64,000 nucleotides of DNA from Rhodopirellula bahusiensis (GCF_002727185.1 NZ_NIZW01000022.1:1-64000), one strand, 5' to 3'; numbered from the stretch's first letter, positions 8,401 through 16,415 are shown. Made by a program: numbers and translations. Notes: generated by a model from the letters alone, not told the origin.

Positions 8401-8522
8401 GCGTGTGCTTCGGCATGCTTGCATCGACGGTCCTCGTGCTGATCGCCCTCCCCGCCGCCTACGTGGTCCTGGCCGACCTTGGTTTAGTGGCCAAGGTGGA
8501 CAAGCCAGACTCCCACACGTAG
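5415..8522 (+). CDS. RND-family efflux transporter, inner-membrane pump
   Basis: A 1035-residue RND permease of usual length. Helix 1 (TLANLLMLLFIIAGVFALP) is followed by a periplasmic porter domain, helices 2-6 (about residues 335-480), a second porter domain and a final helix block from about residue 865. The helix-4 proton-relay motif is present as GILMDDGIVIAENVARH. The ATG at 5415 has GGAGG five bases upstream; an in-frame TTG at 5403 is less likely. Translation is coupled to the adaptor. The substrate cannot be read from sequence; a MarR gene upstream suggests organic solutes or drugs rather than metals. Confidence 0.9.
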   Translation: MIDQFARHPTLANLLMLLFIIAGVFALPKLERETFPEFTATEIQIQILYRGATAEEVEEAVCQRVEDAIDGVENVKEVRSDAQEGVAVITVEMRDGADISIFQDDIESEVEAITEFPVDVEDPVITQLGRTEAVMVLLVNGPMETGDLKIYCEDLKDRLQQVPQVSLVALSGFSDRQLRVELSEEALRRYSLTASEVARVIARQGIDIPAGALETRDNEVLLRFVEQRRTPEELEDLIIKGTRGGAELRLRDLGQVVDLFEDEEVKSLLGDERAGVLRIEKTKTQDAIRVTTAVNEFLEAERERQPNVNIAVVNDMSTLISDRLQLVLKNAVQGIILVFFTLWMFFNLRMSFWVVMSLPVSFLGALFLMPTFGLTINMITLTAMLLATGILMDDGIVIAENVARHLSLGKPAMQAAVDGVKEVAGGVVSSFLTTICVLGPLASLAGFIGKVLQVIPIVLILVLAVSLIEAFIILPAHLGHSLGHSGLERSGRMRGAIDTALNWLRESVMGRCVDAAIRWRYLFLGSMAGLFVASLALVVSGIVPFQGFPTTEGEIVEARILLPQGTPIERTEKIVQRITAGLDKVNQHFTPDQPDGRELVETVQVQFGTNADAFESGSHVATITADLLSPENRSTRIDAVVQAWREEVGNLPDVISVTYGESAFGPAGRPIEIRFQSDSLHDAKAAAQQGLAFFDQYQGVYNLTDDLRPGKQEYRIRLDEGAVGLGLDVTTIADQVRAAFQGTVADEIQVGTEAYEIEARLKTSDRDSLADFADFHVVLADGSRVPLSAVAKVDVATGWSRIARLNGRRTVTLIGEVDTRVANTAALMGLFRREAIPEIEEQHPNVRIQIEGESQESAETGNSMLQAFVLGLIGVFAILSYQFESWTEPLIVMAAIPMALIGVIWGHLITGNSLSIPSVLGFVSLAGVVVNDSILLVLFLKQERTEGTDVIESARQASRLRFRAILLTSATTIAGLMPLLFETSRQAQVLIPLAVSVCFGMLASTVLVLIALPAAYVVLADLGLVAKVDKPDSHT

Positions 8523-8543
8523 CAGAGTCTCTCCGAGACTCTG
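8523..8543 (+). terminator. hairpin just after the RND gene
   Basis: CAGAGTCTC and GAGACTCTG form a perfect 9-bp stem with a TCC loop immediately after the pump's stop codon (TAG 8520-8522). There is no T-run, so this could be a factor-dependent or mRNA-stabilising structure rather than a classic intrinsic terminator. Confidence 0.45.
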
Positions 8544-8842
8544 AATCACAAAACGCCATCTTTCAAAGCCCACCGACTTCCGCAAAGAGAAGCGTCGCGC
8601 GATGTTATGTGTCCAACCGCAATTCCATCAGCCGATCGGCGTTAGCCGCGGTTTCGTAATACACACTTCCAAGGGGACGGTGACATGGAACGCCTAGCAA
8701 TCCAAGAGGAAAAACCTGCACCGCCTTGCGGAGCGCGGTAGGTAGTGGACGAGGCGACGAGTCCTCGATGCACAAATCACGCAAGAGGATTCCTTGCGTC
8801 ATCCACTACGATTCAATCCAAAAGCCACGCTGCAGTGGAGTG
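8544..8842. repeat. gene-free gap with two palindromic repeats
   Basis: The gap between the convergent pump gene and the membrane protein at 8843 carries no credible gene. It holds a REP-like palindrome around GCCGATCGGC (8631-8640) followed by GTTAGCCGCGGTTT, an AAGGGGACGG motif (8671-8680), and a 68-bp element (8742-8809) whose ends are GTAGTGGA and TCCACTAC. That element contains two internal hairpins, GAGG..CCTC and GCAAG..CTTGC, and looks like a non-autonomous palindromic repeat of the kind dispersed in planctomycete genomes (inference). Confidence 0.5.
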
Positions 8843-9292
8843 CTAGTCGACCAACAAGTCGATCGTCGTCCCGTCAGCGGTGGTGGCGTCCATTCTGCTG
8901 TAGTCCCAGCTTCCATCGGCTTTGGTTCCGATCACATGAACCGTCGCTGATCCGTTTGGTCCGCTCACCGAATAGTTCAAATCCGCGTCGCCGTCATCAT
9001 TATTGAGTTGGATGTTTCCTTGGACCAGTGCCGAAGGCTCGATCGGTTCTCCGATCATGGTCTGCAATTCCACGTTGGATTGGGCTTTGGCGAGAGATTC
9101 GGTGTACGGTTCACTCGATTTGATCATCGCGAAGACACCGAAGACCCCGGTTCCAATCAAACCGCCGCAAACCAACAAAGCGACCAAGCAACCACCGCCC
9201 AAGCCAAGCAGGATACAGCCTGTGTTGGACCTCTTGGGTTCGGTGTACGCAGGTTGAGGTTGGAAAGGATCGGAGACTGGCGATTGAGACAT
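8843..9292 (-). CDS. single-span membrane protein, possibly Coa1/Tim21-like
   Basis: A 149-residue protein. A proline-rich cytoplasmic start (SPVSDPFQPQPAY) precedes one hydrophobic segment (about residues 25-55, GCILLGLGGGCLVALL onward). A small soluble domain follows, with ELQTMIGEPIEPSALVQG and SGPNGSATVHVIGTKADGSW. That pattern resembles the cytochrome-oxidase assembly Coa1/Tim21 domain: a short helix, then strands describing an attenuated small domain near the membrane. No oxidase genes are nearby, so the role is uncertain. The ATG at 9292 is the only plausible start. Confidence 0.5.
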   Translation of the reverse strand: MSQSPVSDPFQPQPAYTEPKRSNTGCILLGLGGGCLVALLVCGGLIGTGVFGVFAMIKSSEPYTESLAKAQSNVELQTMIGEPIEPSALVQGNIQLNNDDGDADLNYSVSGPNGSATVHVIGTKADGSWDYSRMDATTADGTTIDLLVD

Positions 9293-9501
9293 CGGTCGAC
9301 TGCAAAGAGGACGAGGATACGGGCTGTCAGACTGATAGGTTGATCCATTGTCCCATCGGGGCGCGCAAAAGCAAAAGGAACGACGACCTTCCGACTAACC
9401 TCTTCACGCAACATAGCCGAGAGGAAAAGAAGTGGGATAGGCTTCCAGCCTTTTACTACCCCACATCTCGAAACACCAAAGATTAGTGTCCAATCAGAGT
9501 G

Positions 9502-9540
9502 GATTAGTGTTCCGCCGGAGCGGTCAATGGAACACTAATC
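9502..9540. repeat. 12-bp perfect inverted repeat with additional motif copies
   Basis: GATTAGTGTTCC (9502-9513) and GGAACACTAATC (9529-9540) are exact inverse complements separated by 15 bp. Related copies lie on both sides: GATTAGTGTC at 9481 and GAACACTAAT at 9550. The arrangement may be a REP-type cluster or a set of binding sites. Confidence 0.6.
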
Positions 9541-9616
9541 TCCGCTGATCGAACACTAATGGTTCTTGGACAACGGATGTTTGGCTTCGAACCGCTTGTA
9601 TTCGCAACACACGCCG

Positions 9617-9723
9617 TCGGATGGTGCCACCCACCAAACCTTGGATGGCGTCGGATTGCCCTCGGATGGTGCCACCCACCAAACGTTGACTCTCGGATGG
9701 TGCCACCCACCAAACGTTGACTC
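9617..9723 (+). repeat. tandem GGTGCCACC repeats upstream of the REP-associated transposase
   Basis: TCGGATGGTGCCACCCACCA begins at 9617, 9662 and 9693. The last two are exact 31-bp head-to-tail copies continuing AACGTTGACTC; the first diverges after CCACCAAAC. Each contains the GGTGCCACC palindrome, so each can fold into a short hairpin. Their position just before a REP-associated tyrosine transposase suggests that they are its cognate REP sequences. Confidence 0.75.
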
Positions 9724-9786
9724 TCGAGTGCCGCTGCGTAGGATCCAGTTGTCTTTTCAGTCGGATTCGAGATAGAGAGCACAGCC

Positions 9787-10947
9787 ATGCCGCGGCCTCA
9801 GCGATGTGAACAGTTTGATTCCGGTGAAGTTGGGATCGTGCATGTCGTGCAGCGATGTGTCCGCCGAGCCTTTTTGGCTGGTGTCGATCACGCAACCGGC
9901 AAGGATTTCTCGTTTCGCAAAGAATGGATTCGACGGCGGATGGAGGCCCTGGCGTCGGTGTTCGCCGTCGACGTTCTTTCGTACGCGGTGATGAGCAACC
10001 ACATGCATCAGATCCTCCGTAATCGGCCGGATGTTTGTGCTCAGTGGAGCAACGAAGAGGTGGCGATTCGCTGGCTGCGAGTCTTCCCCGGCCGACGTCT
10101 CGAAGAACACTTGGCCGAACCCACTGAAAACGACGTTCAGATGCTGGTTCGAGATAAGGAGCGATTGGCTGAAGTTCGCCGCCGCCTGTCCGACATCTCT
10201 TGGTTCATGAGAGCCCTGGCCGAACCGATTGCCCGGATGGCCAACAAACAAGACGAATGCACCGGCCGGTTTTGGGAAGGTCGCTTCAAATCCCAACGAA
10301 TTGTCGATGAAGCAGGCTTGCTCGCGTGCAGCATGTACGTCGACCTGAATCCAGTTCGAGCGGCCATGTCCACCACGCCCGAGACCAGCCCCCACACCAG
10401 TGCCTACGACCGGATCGAAGCTTCCAAAGGAGAGCGAATCCCATCAGCCGCGTTTGATCTAAAACCGATCCCCACGGAAGAAGCCGGACGCGAAATTCGA
10501 GAGACGCCCGTCGAAGTCCTCCAGGAAAAACGCAAGGCAAAGCGACGCAATCCAACGGGCAAACGCATTCGTCGCGACGGATGGCTCAGCCCGCTGACGT
10601 TGAGCAAAACAACGCTTTCAGCAGAACCGGAAGTCCACACGAAAGGCATTCGCAGCAGTGACCGTGGGTTTCTCAGTATTCGCTGGAGCGACTACAAGCG
10701 GTTGCTGGACTGGACAGCGGCGCAGTCCGTCGCCGGTCAAGTTGCCGAGCTACCCAAGCGTCTGGCTCGAACGCTCTCGGAGGTCGGCATTGAGGCATCG
10801 ATGTGGCGTGACCTGGTATGGGACTGGCAAAAGTACTTCGGCAAGACCAGCTGTGTAGGCCGTCCGGAATCAATGAAAGCCGACGCGGAACGAAACGGCC
10901 ACAGACACCACCGAGGTCAAGCTCAAGCCTCGGCTTGTTTTGGCTGA
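9787..10947 (+). CDS. REP-associated tyrosine transposase (Y1_Tnp / IS200-like domain, RAYT)
   Basis: A 386-residue protein. The N-terminal 210 residues form the Y1 transposase fold: the HUH motif is NHMHQ (about residues 72-76), the region GRFWEGRFKSQRI is typical, and the candidate catalytic Tyr lies in CSMYVDLNPVRA (about residues 177-188). The remaining part is basic and unique, as in planctomycete RAYT proteins. These enzymes nick single-stranded DNA at REP palindromes and are thought to spread them. Upstream lie tandem GGTGCCACC repeats. A hairpin with a T-run overlaps the last codons. Confidence 0.85.
   Translation: MPRPQRCEQFDSGEVGIVHVVQRCVRRAFLAGVDHATGKDFSFRKEWIRRRMEALASVFAVDVLSYAVMSNHMHQILRNRPDVCAQWSNEEVAIRWLRVFPGRRLEEHLAEPTENDVQMLVRDKERLAEVRRRLSDISWFMRALAEPIARMANKQDECTGRFWEGRFKSQRIVDEAGLLACSMYVDLNPVRAAMSTTPETSPHTSAYDRIEASKGERIPSAAFDLKPIPTEEAGREIRETPVEVLQEKRKAKRRNPTGKRIRRDGWLSPLTLSKTTLSAEPEVHTKGIRSSDRGFLSIRWSDYKRLLDWTAAQSVAGQVAELPKRLARTLSEVGIEASMWRDLVWDWQKYFGKTSCVGRPESMKADAERNGHRHHRGQAQASACFG
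10924..10941 (+). terminator. intrinsic terminator at the end of the transposase gene
   Basis: CAAGCC (10924-10929) and GGCTTG (10932-10937) form a stem followed by TTTT. It overlaps the final codons of the gene (stop at 10945-10947). A second hairpin, TTTCAA/TTGAAA, follows near 10970, between the convergent genes. Confidence 0.5.
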
Positions 10948-11008
10948 GCGAACGGGGCTCATGTCTCTTTCAAGCTTTGAAAGAATGGGTGAGCTCCGCG
11001 ACCATTTC

Positions 11009-12346
11009 TCAGCGTTTGGCGAAGGCTCGTTTGAGTTCGTCGAGGCTGGTCAGTCCGCGGGCGACCGTGAGGACGGCTTCGGATTGGACGGGGCGGAAAC
11101 CTTCGGATTTGGCGATTGCGGTCAACTGGCCGGCATCCTGAGACTTGGCCAATGCTGCTTTGAGTTGCGGGCCTGGTGTCAGCAGTTCGTACAGCCCGAT
11201 GCGACCGTGGTAGCCTCGTGAATTGCAGACGGGGCACGGTGTGATTGGCGCAGGCCGCCCGTTCTCGTCGACTTGCTGTTCGATCGGCGGTGGAATGAAC
11301 GGCTTGTAAAGCAGAGGAACTCGACCTGCGGGGATGCCCAGTTGAGCGAGCAGCTTTGGAGGCGGTTCAAACCCGACTTTACAGTTGTCGCACAGGCGAC
11401 GGACCAACCGTTGATGGATCACGCAGCCGAGGTTGTCAGCGATCAAGCTTCGGCACTCAGGGTATCGTCCAAGGAACGTGAGCAAGGCGGGCATGGCACT
11501 TTCGGCCGCCATCCGGTGGATGACTTGTCGGTCGGCCGCGACGACTTGTTCCAACGCAACCTTCAGTGATTCAGGCTGCGGCGGGTTGGGGAACATCAAC
11601 ACGTCCGGTTCGCGAAGAACCATTCGGTTGACCATCTCGAGTTCGGTTTTCCCCGTGTCTCCACCAAACAAGTTGGGCGAGATGTTGATGATCTCGGGTT
11701 CGGGTGATTCCGCAGGTTCGAACGATTGGAAGTCACGGACCAATCGGTCGGCGGCGCTGATGGCGACGTTCCAGAAAGTCGAAACACCTTCGCTTTTCTT
11801 GGCCGTGATGAGGACGATATTGCCCGAACCGTTCAGTTTTTCTTTGAACTGTTCGATCATTTTGTCCCGCATGCCGAGGTCGCCCAATTTCTTGAACGGC
11901 ATCTCTTCGGCTTCCAGACGGCAGATCACACGTTCGCCCGTGGGCACGCCTTGTGATTGGACGTTGAATTGGTACTTGTCCTTGACCAATTTGACTCGCA
12001 TGCCGCCTTTTTGGCTGCCGCGACGATCGGCTGGGTTCATCAGGCACAGTTGCTTCAGTGCGTACAGCATCGCGTCGCCGCTTTCGCGATCCAGCGGCGG
12101 AAGCTGTTCCCAGGCCCCATCGATTTGATAGCGAATCGCACAAGCGGACTTGGAAAAGTCCATCAGGATGTGCGTGGCTCGCGAGGAAATCGCATGCGAA
12201 ATCTGGCCGCCGGCGATGGCATAGCCTGCGCCTTGGCGGGTGCTGATCAGCAACGCCTGCAGTTCGTTGTTGTCTTTGATCCGAGGAACAAATTCAACGG
12301 GAGCGACGGTTTGCCAGAGTTGTACTTCTTCGTTGGATTTGGCCAC
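11009..12346 (-). CDS. PilB/GspE-like protein with degraded ATPase motifs
   Basis: A 445-residue member of the type II secretion / type IV pilus ATPase family. The C-terminal half matches well: DNLGCVIHQRLVRRLCDNCK (about 304-323), CPVC (371-374) completing a four-Cys zinc site, and GRIGLYELL. However, the P-loop position reads TAKKSEGVST (181-190) instead of GxTGSGKST, and the Walker B/Asp-box position reads REPDVLMFPNPPQPES (245-260) instead of DPDxxxxGExRD. The residues for ATP hydrolysis are absent, so it is probably a structural or regulatory partner. The GTG start abuts the pilT stop with no gap. A truncated copy lies at 2228-2481. Confidence 0.8.
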   Translation of the reverse strand: MAKSNEEVQLWQTVAPVEFVPRIKDNNELQALLISTRQGAGYAIAGGQISHAISSRATHILMDFSKSACAIRYQIDGAWEQLPPLDRESGDAMLYALKQLCLMNPADRRGSQKGGMRVKLVKDKYQFNVQSQGVPTGERVICRLEAEEMPFKKLGDLGMRDKMIEQFKEKLNGSGNIVLITAKKSEGVSTFWNVAISAADRLVRDFQSFEPAESPEPEIINISPNLFGGDTGKTELEMVNRMVLREPDVLMFPNPPQPESLKVALEQVVAADRQVIHRMAAESAMPALLTFLGRYPECRSLIADNLGCVIHQRLVRRLCDNCKVGFEPPPKLLAQLGIPAGRVPLLYKPFIPPPIEQQVDENGRPAPITPCPVCNSRGYHGRIGLYELLTPGPQLKAALAKSQDAGQLTAIAKSEGFRPVQSEAVLTVARGLTSLDELKRAFAKR

Positions 12347-13549
12347 TTACAGAATTCCTGGTGCTTTCACGTCGATGCCCTTGAGCGCCATCTTCAGCGC
12401 GTCCTTGTTCGGTGCGACTGCGAAGGCGGTCGGCCGATCAATCAATTCGTCGTCGATCAATTGTTTCAAACTCATGGTGAAGTCTTGCATGCCGTCTTCG
12501 GCACCGATGCGAATCGCGTCGGGTAGTTTGTTGTCGTGGCCCTCGAGGACCAGTTTGCGAATCATCGGCGAGAATGTCATCACTTCGCAAGTTGGCACTC
12601 GCGAGACGCCCGGCTTGATGCTCTTGAGCAGTTTCTGGGCGACGATGCCTTTCATGTTGAAGGCGATGGCGCTGCGGATTGCCCCGTGCATTTCTTCGGG
12701 GAACAAGTCCAGAATCCGGCCGATGCAGGTTGATGCACTCGCGGCGTGGATCGTTCCGAAAACCAAGTGACCCGTTTCGGCGGCGTGAATCGCCGTCATG
12801 AACGTTTCTTCGTCACGAAGCTCACCGACCAGAATGATGTCGGGGTCTTCCCGCACCGCGTGCTTCATACCGACCGAAAAGTTGACCACATCTTGGCCGA
12901 CTTCTCGTTGGTTGATCAGCGACTTGTCTTCCGTGAAGATAAATTCGATCGGGTCTTCGAGCGTCAGAATGTGTTTGCGGTAGATGCTGTTGATGTAGTT
13001 CAGCATCGAACCGATCGTCGTACTTTTTCCTGAACCCGTGACCCCGGCGAGCAACACCATGCCTTGGTCATAGTGGCACAGGTTTTCGATCGAATCGGGC
13101 AGGAACAGACCGCGGAAATCGGGAATGAAGTTGCTGATTCGACGAGCGACCAAACCGATGTTGCCGAGCGATTTCAGCATGTTGATCCGGAATCGCCAGC
13201 GGACGTCGTCGACTTCGCACTGATATGAAAAGTCAGCCCCGCCTTCTTCTTCAAAGATGATCAGGTTGCGTTCGTCCATCATCGGGAGCAGCAGCCGCAC
13301 CATTTCTTCGGCTTCGATGGGGCCCCGATTCAGCGGTTTGAGTTCACCGCCGACCCGCACCAAAGGGGGTTGGCCGACTTTCAGGTGAAGGTCAGAACCC
13401 TCGAGTTTGACGAGAGCCCGAAAGATCTTGTCGACTTCCAGTTCCTTTTTTTCCTGCAGCAAACTGCTTTTCAACCGCGCCGCGACCGCATCGGGCGACA
13501 TGTCGCGGGGGGGGCCTGCGGGAACGGGTTTCGCTGCGCCGTGTGCCAT
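12347..13549 (-). CDS. pilT: type IV pilus retraction ATPase PilT-like
   Basis: A 400-residue hexameric ATPase of the PilT/PilU class. After a PAS-like N-terminal domain with SDLHLKVGQPP (about 52-62) come Walker A GVTGSGKST (169-177), the Asp box LTLEDPIEF, Walker B DPDIILVGELRDEET (235-249) and the His box AAETGHLVFGTIHA. It powers pilus retraction at the inner membrane. It is the first gene of a two-gene unit with the degenerate paralogue immediately downstream; no pilin genes are nearby. It carries about 40 extra N-terminal residues compared with typical PilT. Confidence 0.9.
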   Translation of the reverse strand: MAHGAAKPVPAGPPRDMSPDAVAARLKSSLLQEKKELEVDKIFRALVKLEGSDLHLKVGQPPLVRVGGELKPLNRGPIEAEEMVRLLLPMMDERNLIIFEEEGGADFSYQCEVDDVRWRFRINMLKSLGNIGLVARRISNFIPDFRGLFLPDSIENLCHYDQGMVLLAGVTGSGKSTTIGSMLNYINSIYRKHILTLEDPIEFIFTEDKSLINQREVGQDVVNFSVGMKHAVREDPDIILVGELRDEETFMTAIHAAETGHLVFGTIHAASASTCIGRILDLFPEEMHGAIRSAIAFNMKGIVAQKLLKSIKPGVSRVPTCEVMTFSPMIRKLVLEGHDNKLPDAIRIGAEDGMQDFTMSLKQLIDDELIDRPTAFAVAPNKDALKMALKGIDVKAPGIL

Positions 13550-13810
13550 ACGTTTTGCTCTCGCGTGACCGGGAAACGTTCGCCCAATCGGCGAAATTTC
13601 CCGTGAATCGGAGGAAGGAGGAAAAGAATCTTCAGGTTGAACCCGGGCCCTAGCTTAGTCGATCGCGGCCAATTGTCGAAAGCCAAGCCAGATGTTTGTA
13701 GGATGTCAGACGGTGGTTTTCCACCGGGCCTTGGTGCATCGCCTTCACGGCCCGTGCTCGCCCCGTTTGACTCTCTTTTCCTCCCTAGTCTTTCGCAAGG
13801 CAAGTGCTCG

Positions 13811-15082
13811 ATGCTGACCGCCAATTTGATCCGCACCAAACGGGACGGAGGGGTGTTGGATGCCGCACAATGGCGTTTTCTGATCGAGGGCTACTGCGGC
13901 GGCGAGGTCACGGATTACCAAATGTCGGCTTTGGCGATGGCGATCTTCTTTCAAGGTTTGGATCGCCGTGAAACGGCGGAGCTGACCCGCTGCATGGTCG
14001 ACAGTGGTGAACGTCTGCCTCGCGTCAACGATCGGCCGCGAGTCGACAAGCACAGCACCGGCGGGCTGGGTGACAAAGTCTCGCTGATCCTGGCTCCGTT
14101 GCTCGCGTGCTGCGACGTGGATGTGCCGATGATCAGCGGCCGCGGCCTCGGGCGAACCGGTGGGACACTCGACAAATTGGAAGCCATCGAGGGCTACCAA
14201 ACTCAGCTGAGCACCGATCAATCCAGCCGAGTCCTGAAAGAGGTGGGATGCTTCATCGTGGGAGCGACCGAGTCGATTGCGCCGGCGGACCGTCGGTTGT
14301 ACGGCCTGCGAGATGTCACCGGCACGGTCGAATCCGTCGGTCTGATCACGGCTAGCATCCTCAGCAAAAAGCTGGCAGCCAATTTGGATGCATTGGTGAT
14401 GGATGTGAAAGTCGGGTCGGCGGGCTTCATGCCGACAATCCAGCAGGCAACCGAATTGGCGGACTCACTGCAAGAAGTCGGCGCGGAAGCGGGCTTGCCG
14501 ACCATCCCTGTTTTGTCCGACATGGATCAGCCACTTGGACGAGCCATCGGAAACGCGAACGAGGTCAATGAATCACTCGACGTGCTTCGTGGTGGCGGAC
14601 CGGAGGAAGTGCGAGCGTTGACGTTGCGATTGTCGGCGGAGTTGTTGGTGGCAACGAAGCAGTCCAGCGATTTGCACGCGGCCGAGAAGCTGCTGGCAAG
14701 CAAACTGGAATCCGGCGAAGCGATGGAGCGGTTCGAGCGAATGGTGCACGAACAAGGCGGCAAGCTTTCCGGTCATTTGCCGCTGGGCAAACAAAGCTCC
14801 ACTGTGGCGGAGCGTTCCGGGTGGGTCGAATCGATCGACTGCCCCGCGATCGGTGATGCGATCATTGCGATGGGCGGAGGCCGCCGCAAGACAACCGATC
14901 CGGTGGAACCAGGCGTTGGAATGGACTTGCACGTTCGGGTTGGAGATCACGTCGAAGTGGGCCAGCCACTATGGACCGTGTATGAAGGTCCAACCGCTTG
15001 TCCGCCGATTACCCCCATTCGACTCTCAGAATCGAATGTCCCGGCTCGCCCCTTGATCCTGCAAAGAAAATCCGCTGACTGA
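13811..15082 (+). CDS. deoA: thymidine/pyrimidine-nucleoside phosphorylase
   Basis: A 423-residue enzyme that splits thymidine (or uridine) with phosphate into base and (deoxy)ribose-1-phosphate in nucleoside salvage. Family signatures are visible: KHSTGGLGDKVSLILAPLLA (about 77-96), the phosphate/nucleoside loop SGRGLGRTGGTLDKLEAI (about 110-127), SILSKKLAANLDALVMDVK (about 180-198) and the C-terminal barrel-sandwich region. I chose ATG 13811 because the family starts here (LIRTKRDGGVLD); the frame is open further up to 13637 but that part has no family similarity. Convergent with the TPR gene after 10 bp. Confidence 0.9.
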   Translation: MLTANLIRTKRDGGVLDAAQWRFLIEGYCGGEVTDYQMSALAMAIFFQGLDRRETAELTRCMVDSGERLPRVNDRPRVDKHSTGGLGDKVSLILAPLLACCDVDVPMISGRGLGRTGGTLDKLEAIEGYQTQLSTDQSSRVLKEVGCFIVGATESIAPADRRLYGLRDVTGTVESVGLITASILSKKLAANLDALVMDVKVGSAGFMPTIQQATELADSLQEVGAEAGLPTIPVLSDMDQPLGRAIGNANEVNESLDVLRGGGPEEVRALTLRLSAELLVATKQSSDLHAAEKLLASKLESGEAMERFERMVHEQGGKLSGHLPLGKQSSTVAERSGWVESIDCPAIGDAIIAMGGGRRKTTDPVEPGVGMDLHVRVGDHVEVGQPLWTVYEGPTACPPITPIRLSESNVPARPLILQRKSAD

Positions 15083-15092
15083 TTCATTGTCG

Positions 15093-16415
15093 TCAGTTGC
15101 TGTATCGGGCCGCTTGTTCAAAGTTGCCGGAGTTCTCAAAGAACTTTCGGTAGCCAAGACGCACACGAGGTGATCGAGGCTGCAACGAAGCCGCCATATC
15201 CAACCATGGTTTGGCATCGTCCCATTTGAACCGCAAGTAGGCTTCCGCCAATTGCATGTAGAACTCAGGATCAGGCGGGCGATTGCCCCGCTTACGCTCT
15301 GCTTCCAAAAGCTGGTTCAGTTGTCGGCGGGCCTGCAAGTACTTGGTGATCCACTGATTGGCCTGTGAAACGTTGCCTCGAAGGGTCTCGCCAGTGGCCA
15401 TCAGATAGTTCAGCGAGATGTCTTCGGGGAAACGATCTAGAATTGGTTGCAGCGTTTCCAGAATCTTATCGCCGTGCCCGTGCAACGCGTGCATGTTGGC
15501 GAGCGAATAGCGAATTGCAAAGTCTTCGTCGAACGACGTAAGCAAGCTTTTGAACTGGAGTTCGGCTTCATCGATTCGTCCCTGCTCTTGCAAGACCAAC
15601 GCACGAATGAATCGGGAGGCATGAAGTTGTTCGCCGTTGATCGAAACACGGTCGCCTGATGGAACGTGCGGCGAAAGCGATTGGATGACGGATTCGAAAC
15701 CAGCCAAGGCGGCGTCGAAATTTCGCTGCGCGTAATGGTGCTGGGCCAGCAGAAAGCGAGCCGAGATGTGCTCAGGGTTTTCTAAGACGCCATGACTCAA
15801 CAATTTGCCGGTTTGATCCGCGTCTTTGTATTCTTGCGAGATTAAAGACGCGGTGACGTTGGCAGATGCATCGTGAGGATCCAACTCCTGCCATGCTTCG
15901 ATGATTTCGGTTGCTTCGTCAAAGTCGCCTTGAACGATGTGCCCCATCGCGATCGCAGCCAGGTCATCTGTTGTGAAGTTTGGGTCCCTGAATTGATCGG
16001 CTCGCGAATCCAGTTGTCCACTTTGCCACTTCAATCGCGATTTCATGGCGGAAGCGATCGAAGGGTCAGCTCCGAAGTTTTCAGCTATGACGATCGCCGC
16101 CATTGCTTCTTCCCCATACCCCTGCTCTGCCAAGATGCGTGCCTTGGCCAAGTTCACATTGGCGGTCGATGCCCACCATCGTTGGGCAGATTCCAATGAT
16201 TCAGTTGCCGCCGCGTAGTTTGTATTGCGCAGGTGTGTCTCATAGCGATACCAGTGCCATCGGGACGGCACGGCCAACGCGACTCCCAAACCAAGAATGC
16301 AAACAAGAACCATGAGGGCCATTGGTTTTCGGACCCACGAGCTCGACGATGAGCCCTTCACTTCCGCTGCGGAGTCGTTCGCTTTGACGCGGCTTTTTCG
16401 TTTGCGAACGCTCAA
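15093..16415 (-). CDS. membrane-anchored TPR protein
   Basis: A 440-residue protein with a basic, Ser-rich start, one membrane segment (about residues 32-50, MALMVLVCILGLGVALAVP) and then a chain of helical tetratricopeptide-like repeats. Examples are NYAAATESLESAQRWW, FDAALAGFESVIQS and RIDEAELQFKSLLTSF. The TTG start overlaps the TGA of the FG-GAP lipoprotein gene (TTGA), with GAGGGG about nine bases upstream, so translation is coupled. The pair probably works together at the cell envelope. Similar TPR and FG-GAP pairs occur in planctomycetes (recalled), but the function is unknown. Confidence 0.7.
   Translation of the reverse strand: MSVRKRKSRVKANDSAAEVKGSSSSSWVRKPMALMVLVCILGLGVALAVPSRWHWYRYETHLRNTNYAAATESLESAQRWWASTANVNLAKARILAEQGYGEEAMAAIVIAENFGADPSIASAMKSRLKWQSGQLDSRADQFRDPNFTTDDLAAIAMGHIVQGDFDEATEIIEAWQELDPHDASANVTASLISQEYKDADQTGKLLSHGVLENPEHISARFLLAQHHYAQRNFDAALAGFESVIQSLSPHVPSGDRVSINGEQLHASRFIRALVLQEQGRIDEAELQFKSLLTSFDEDFAIRYSLANMHALHGHGDKILETLQPILDRFPEDISLNYLMATGETLRGNVSQANQWITKYLQARRQLNQLLEAERKRGNRPPDPEFYMQLAEAYLRFKWDDAKPWLDMAASLQPRSPRVRLGYRKFFENSGNFEQAARYSN

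Larger units (their letters stand above)
9293..9786. other. gene-free repeat region upstream of the transposase gene
   Basis: No protein gene is visible in these 494 bp. It contains GTGGGATAGGCTTCCAGCC (9432-9450), four copies of a GATTAGTGT/ACACTAATC motif (9481-9557) and the GGTGCCACC tandem repeats (9617-9723), listed separately. Confidence 0.6.

Noticed and set aside
9617-9723. Tandem 31-bp repeat considered as a CRISPR array
   Set aside because: The last two copies abut with no spacer, the first is at a different distance, and no cas gene is present. The hairpin core and neighbouring RAYT gene fit REP elements better.
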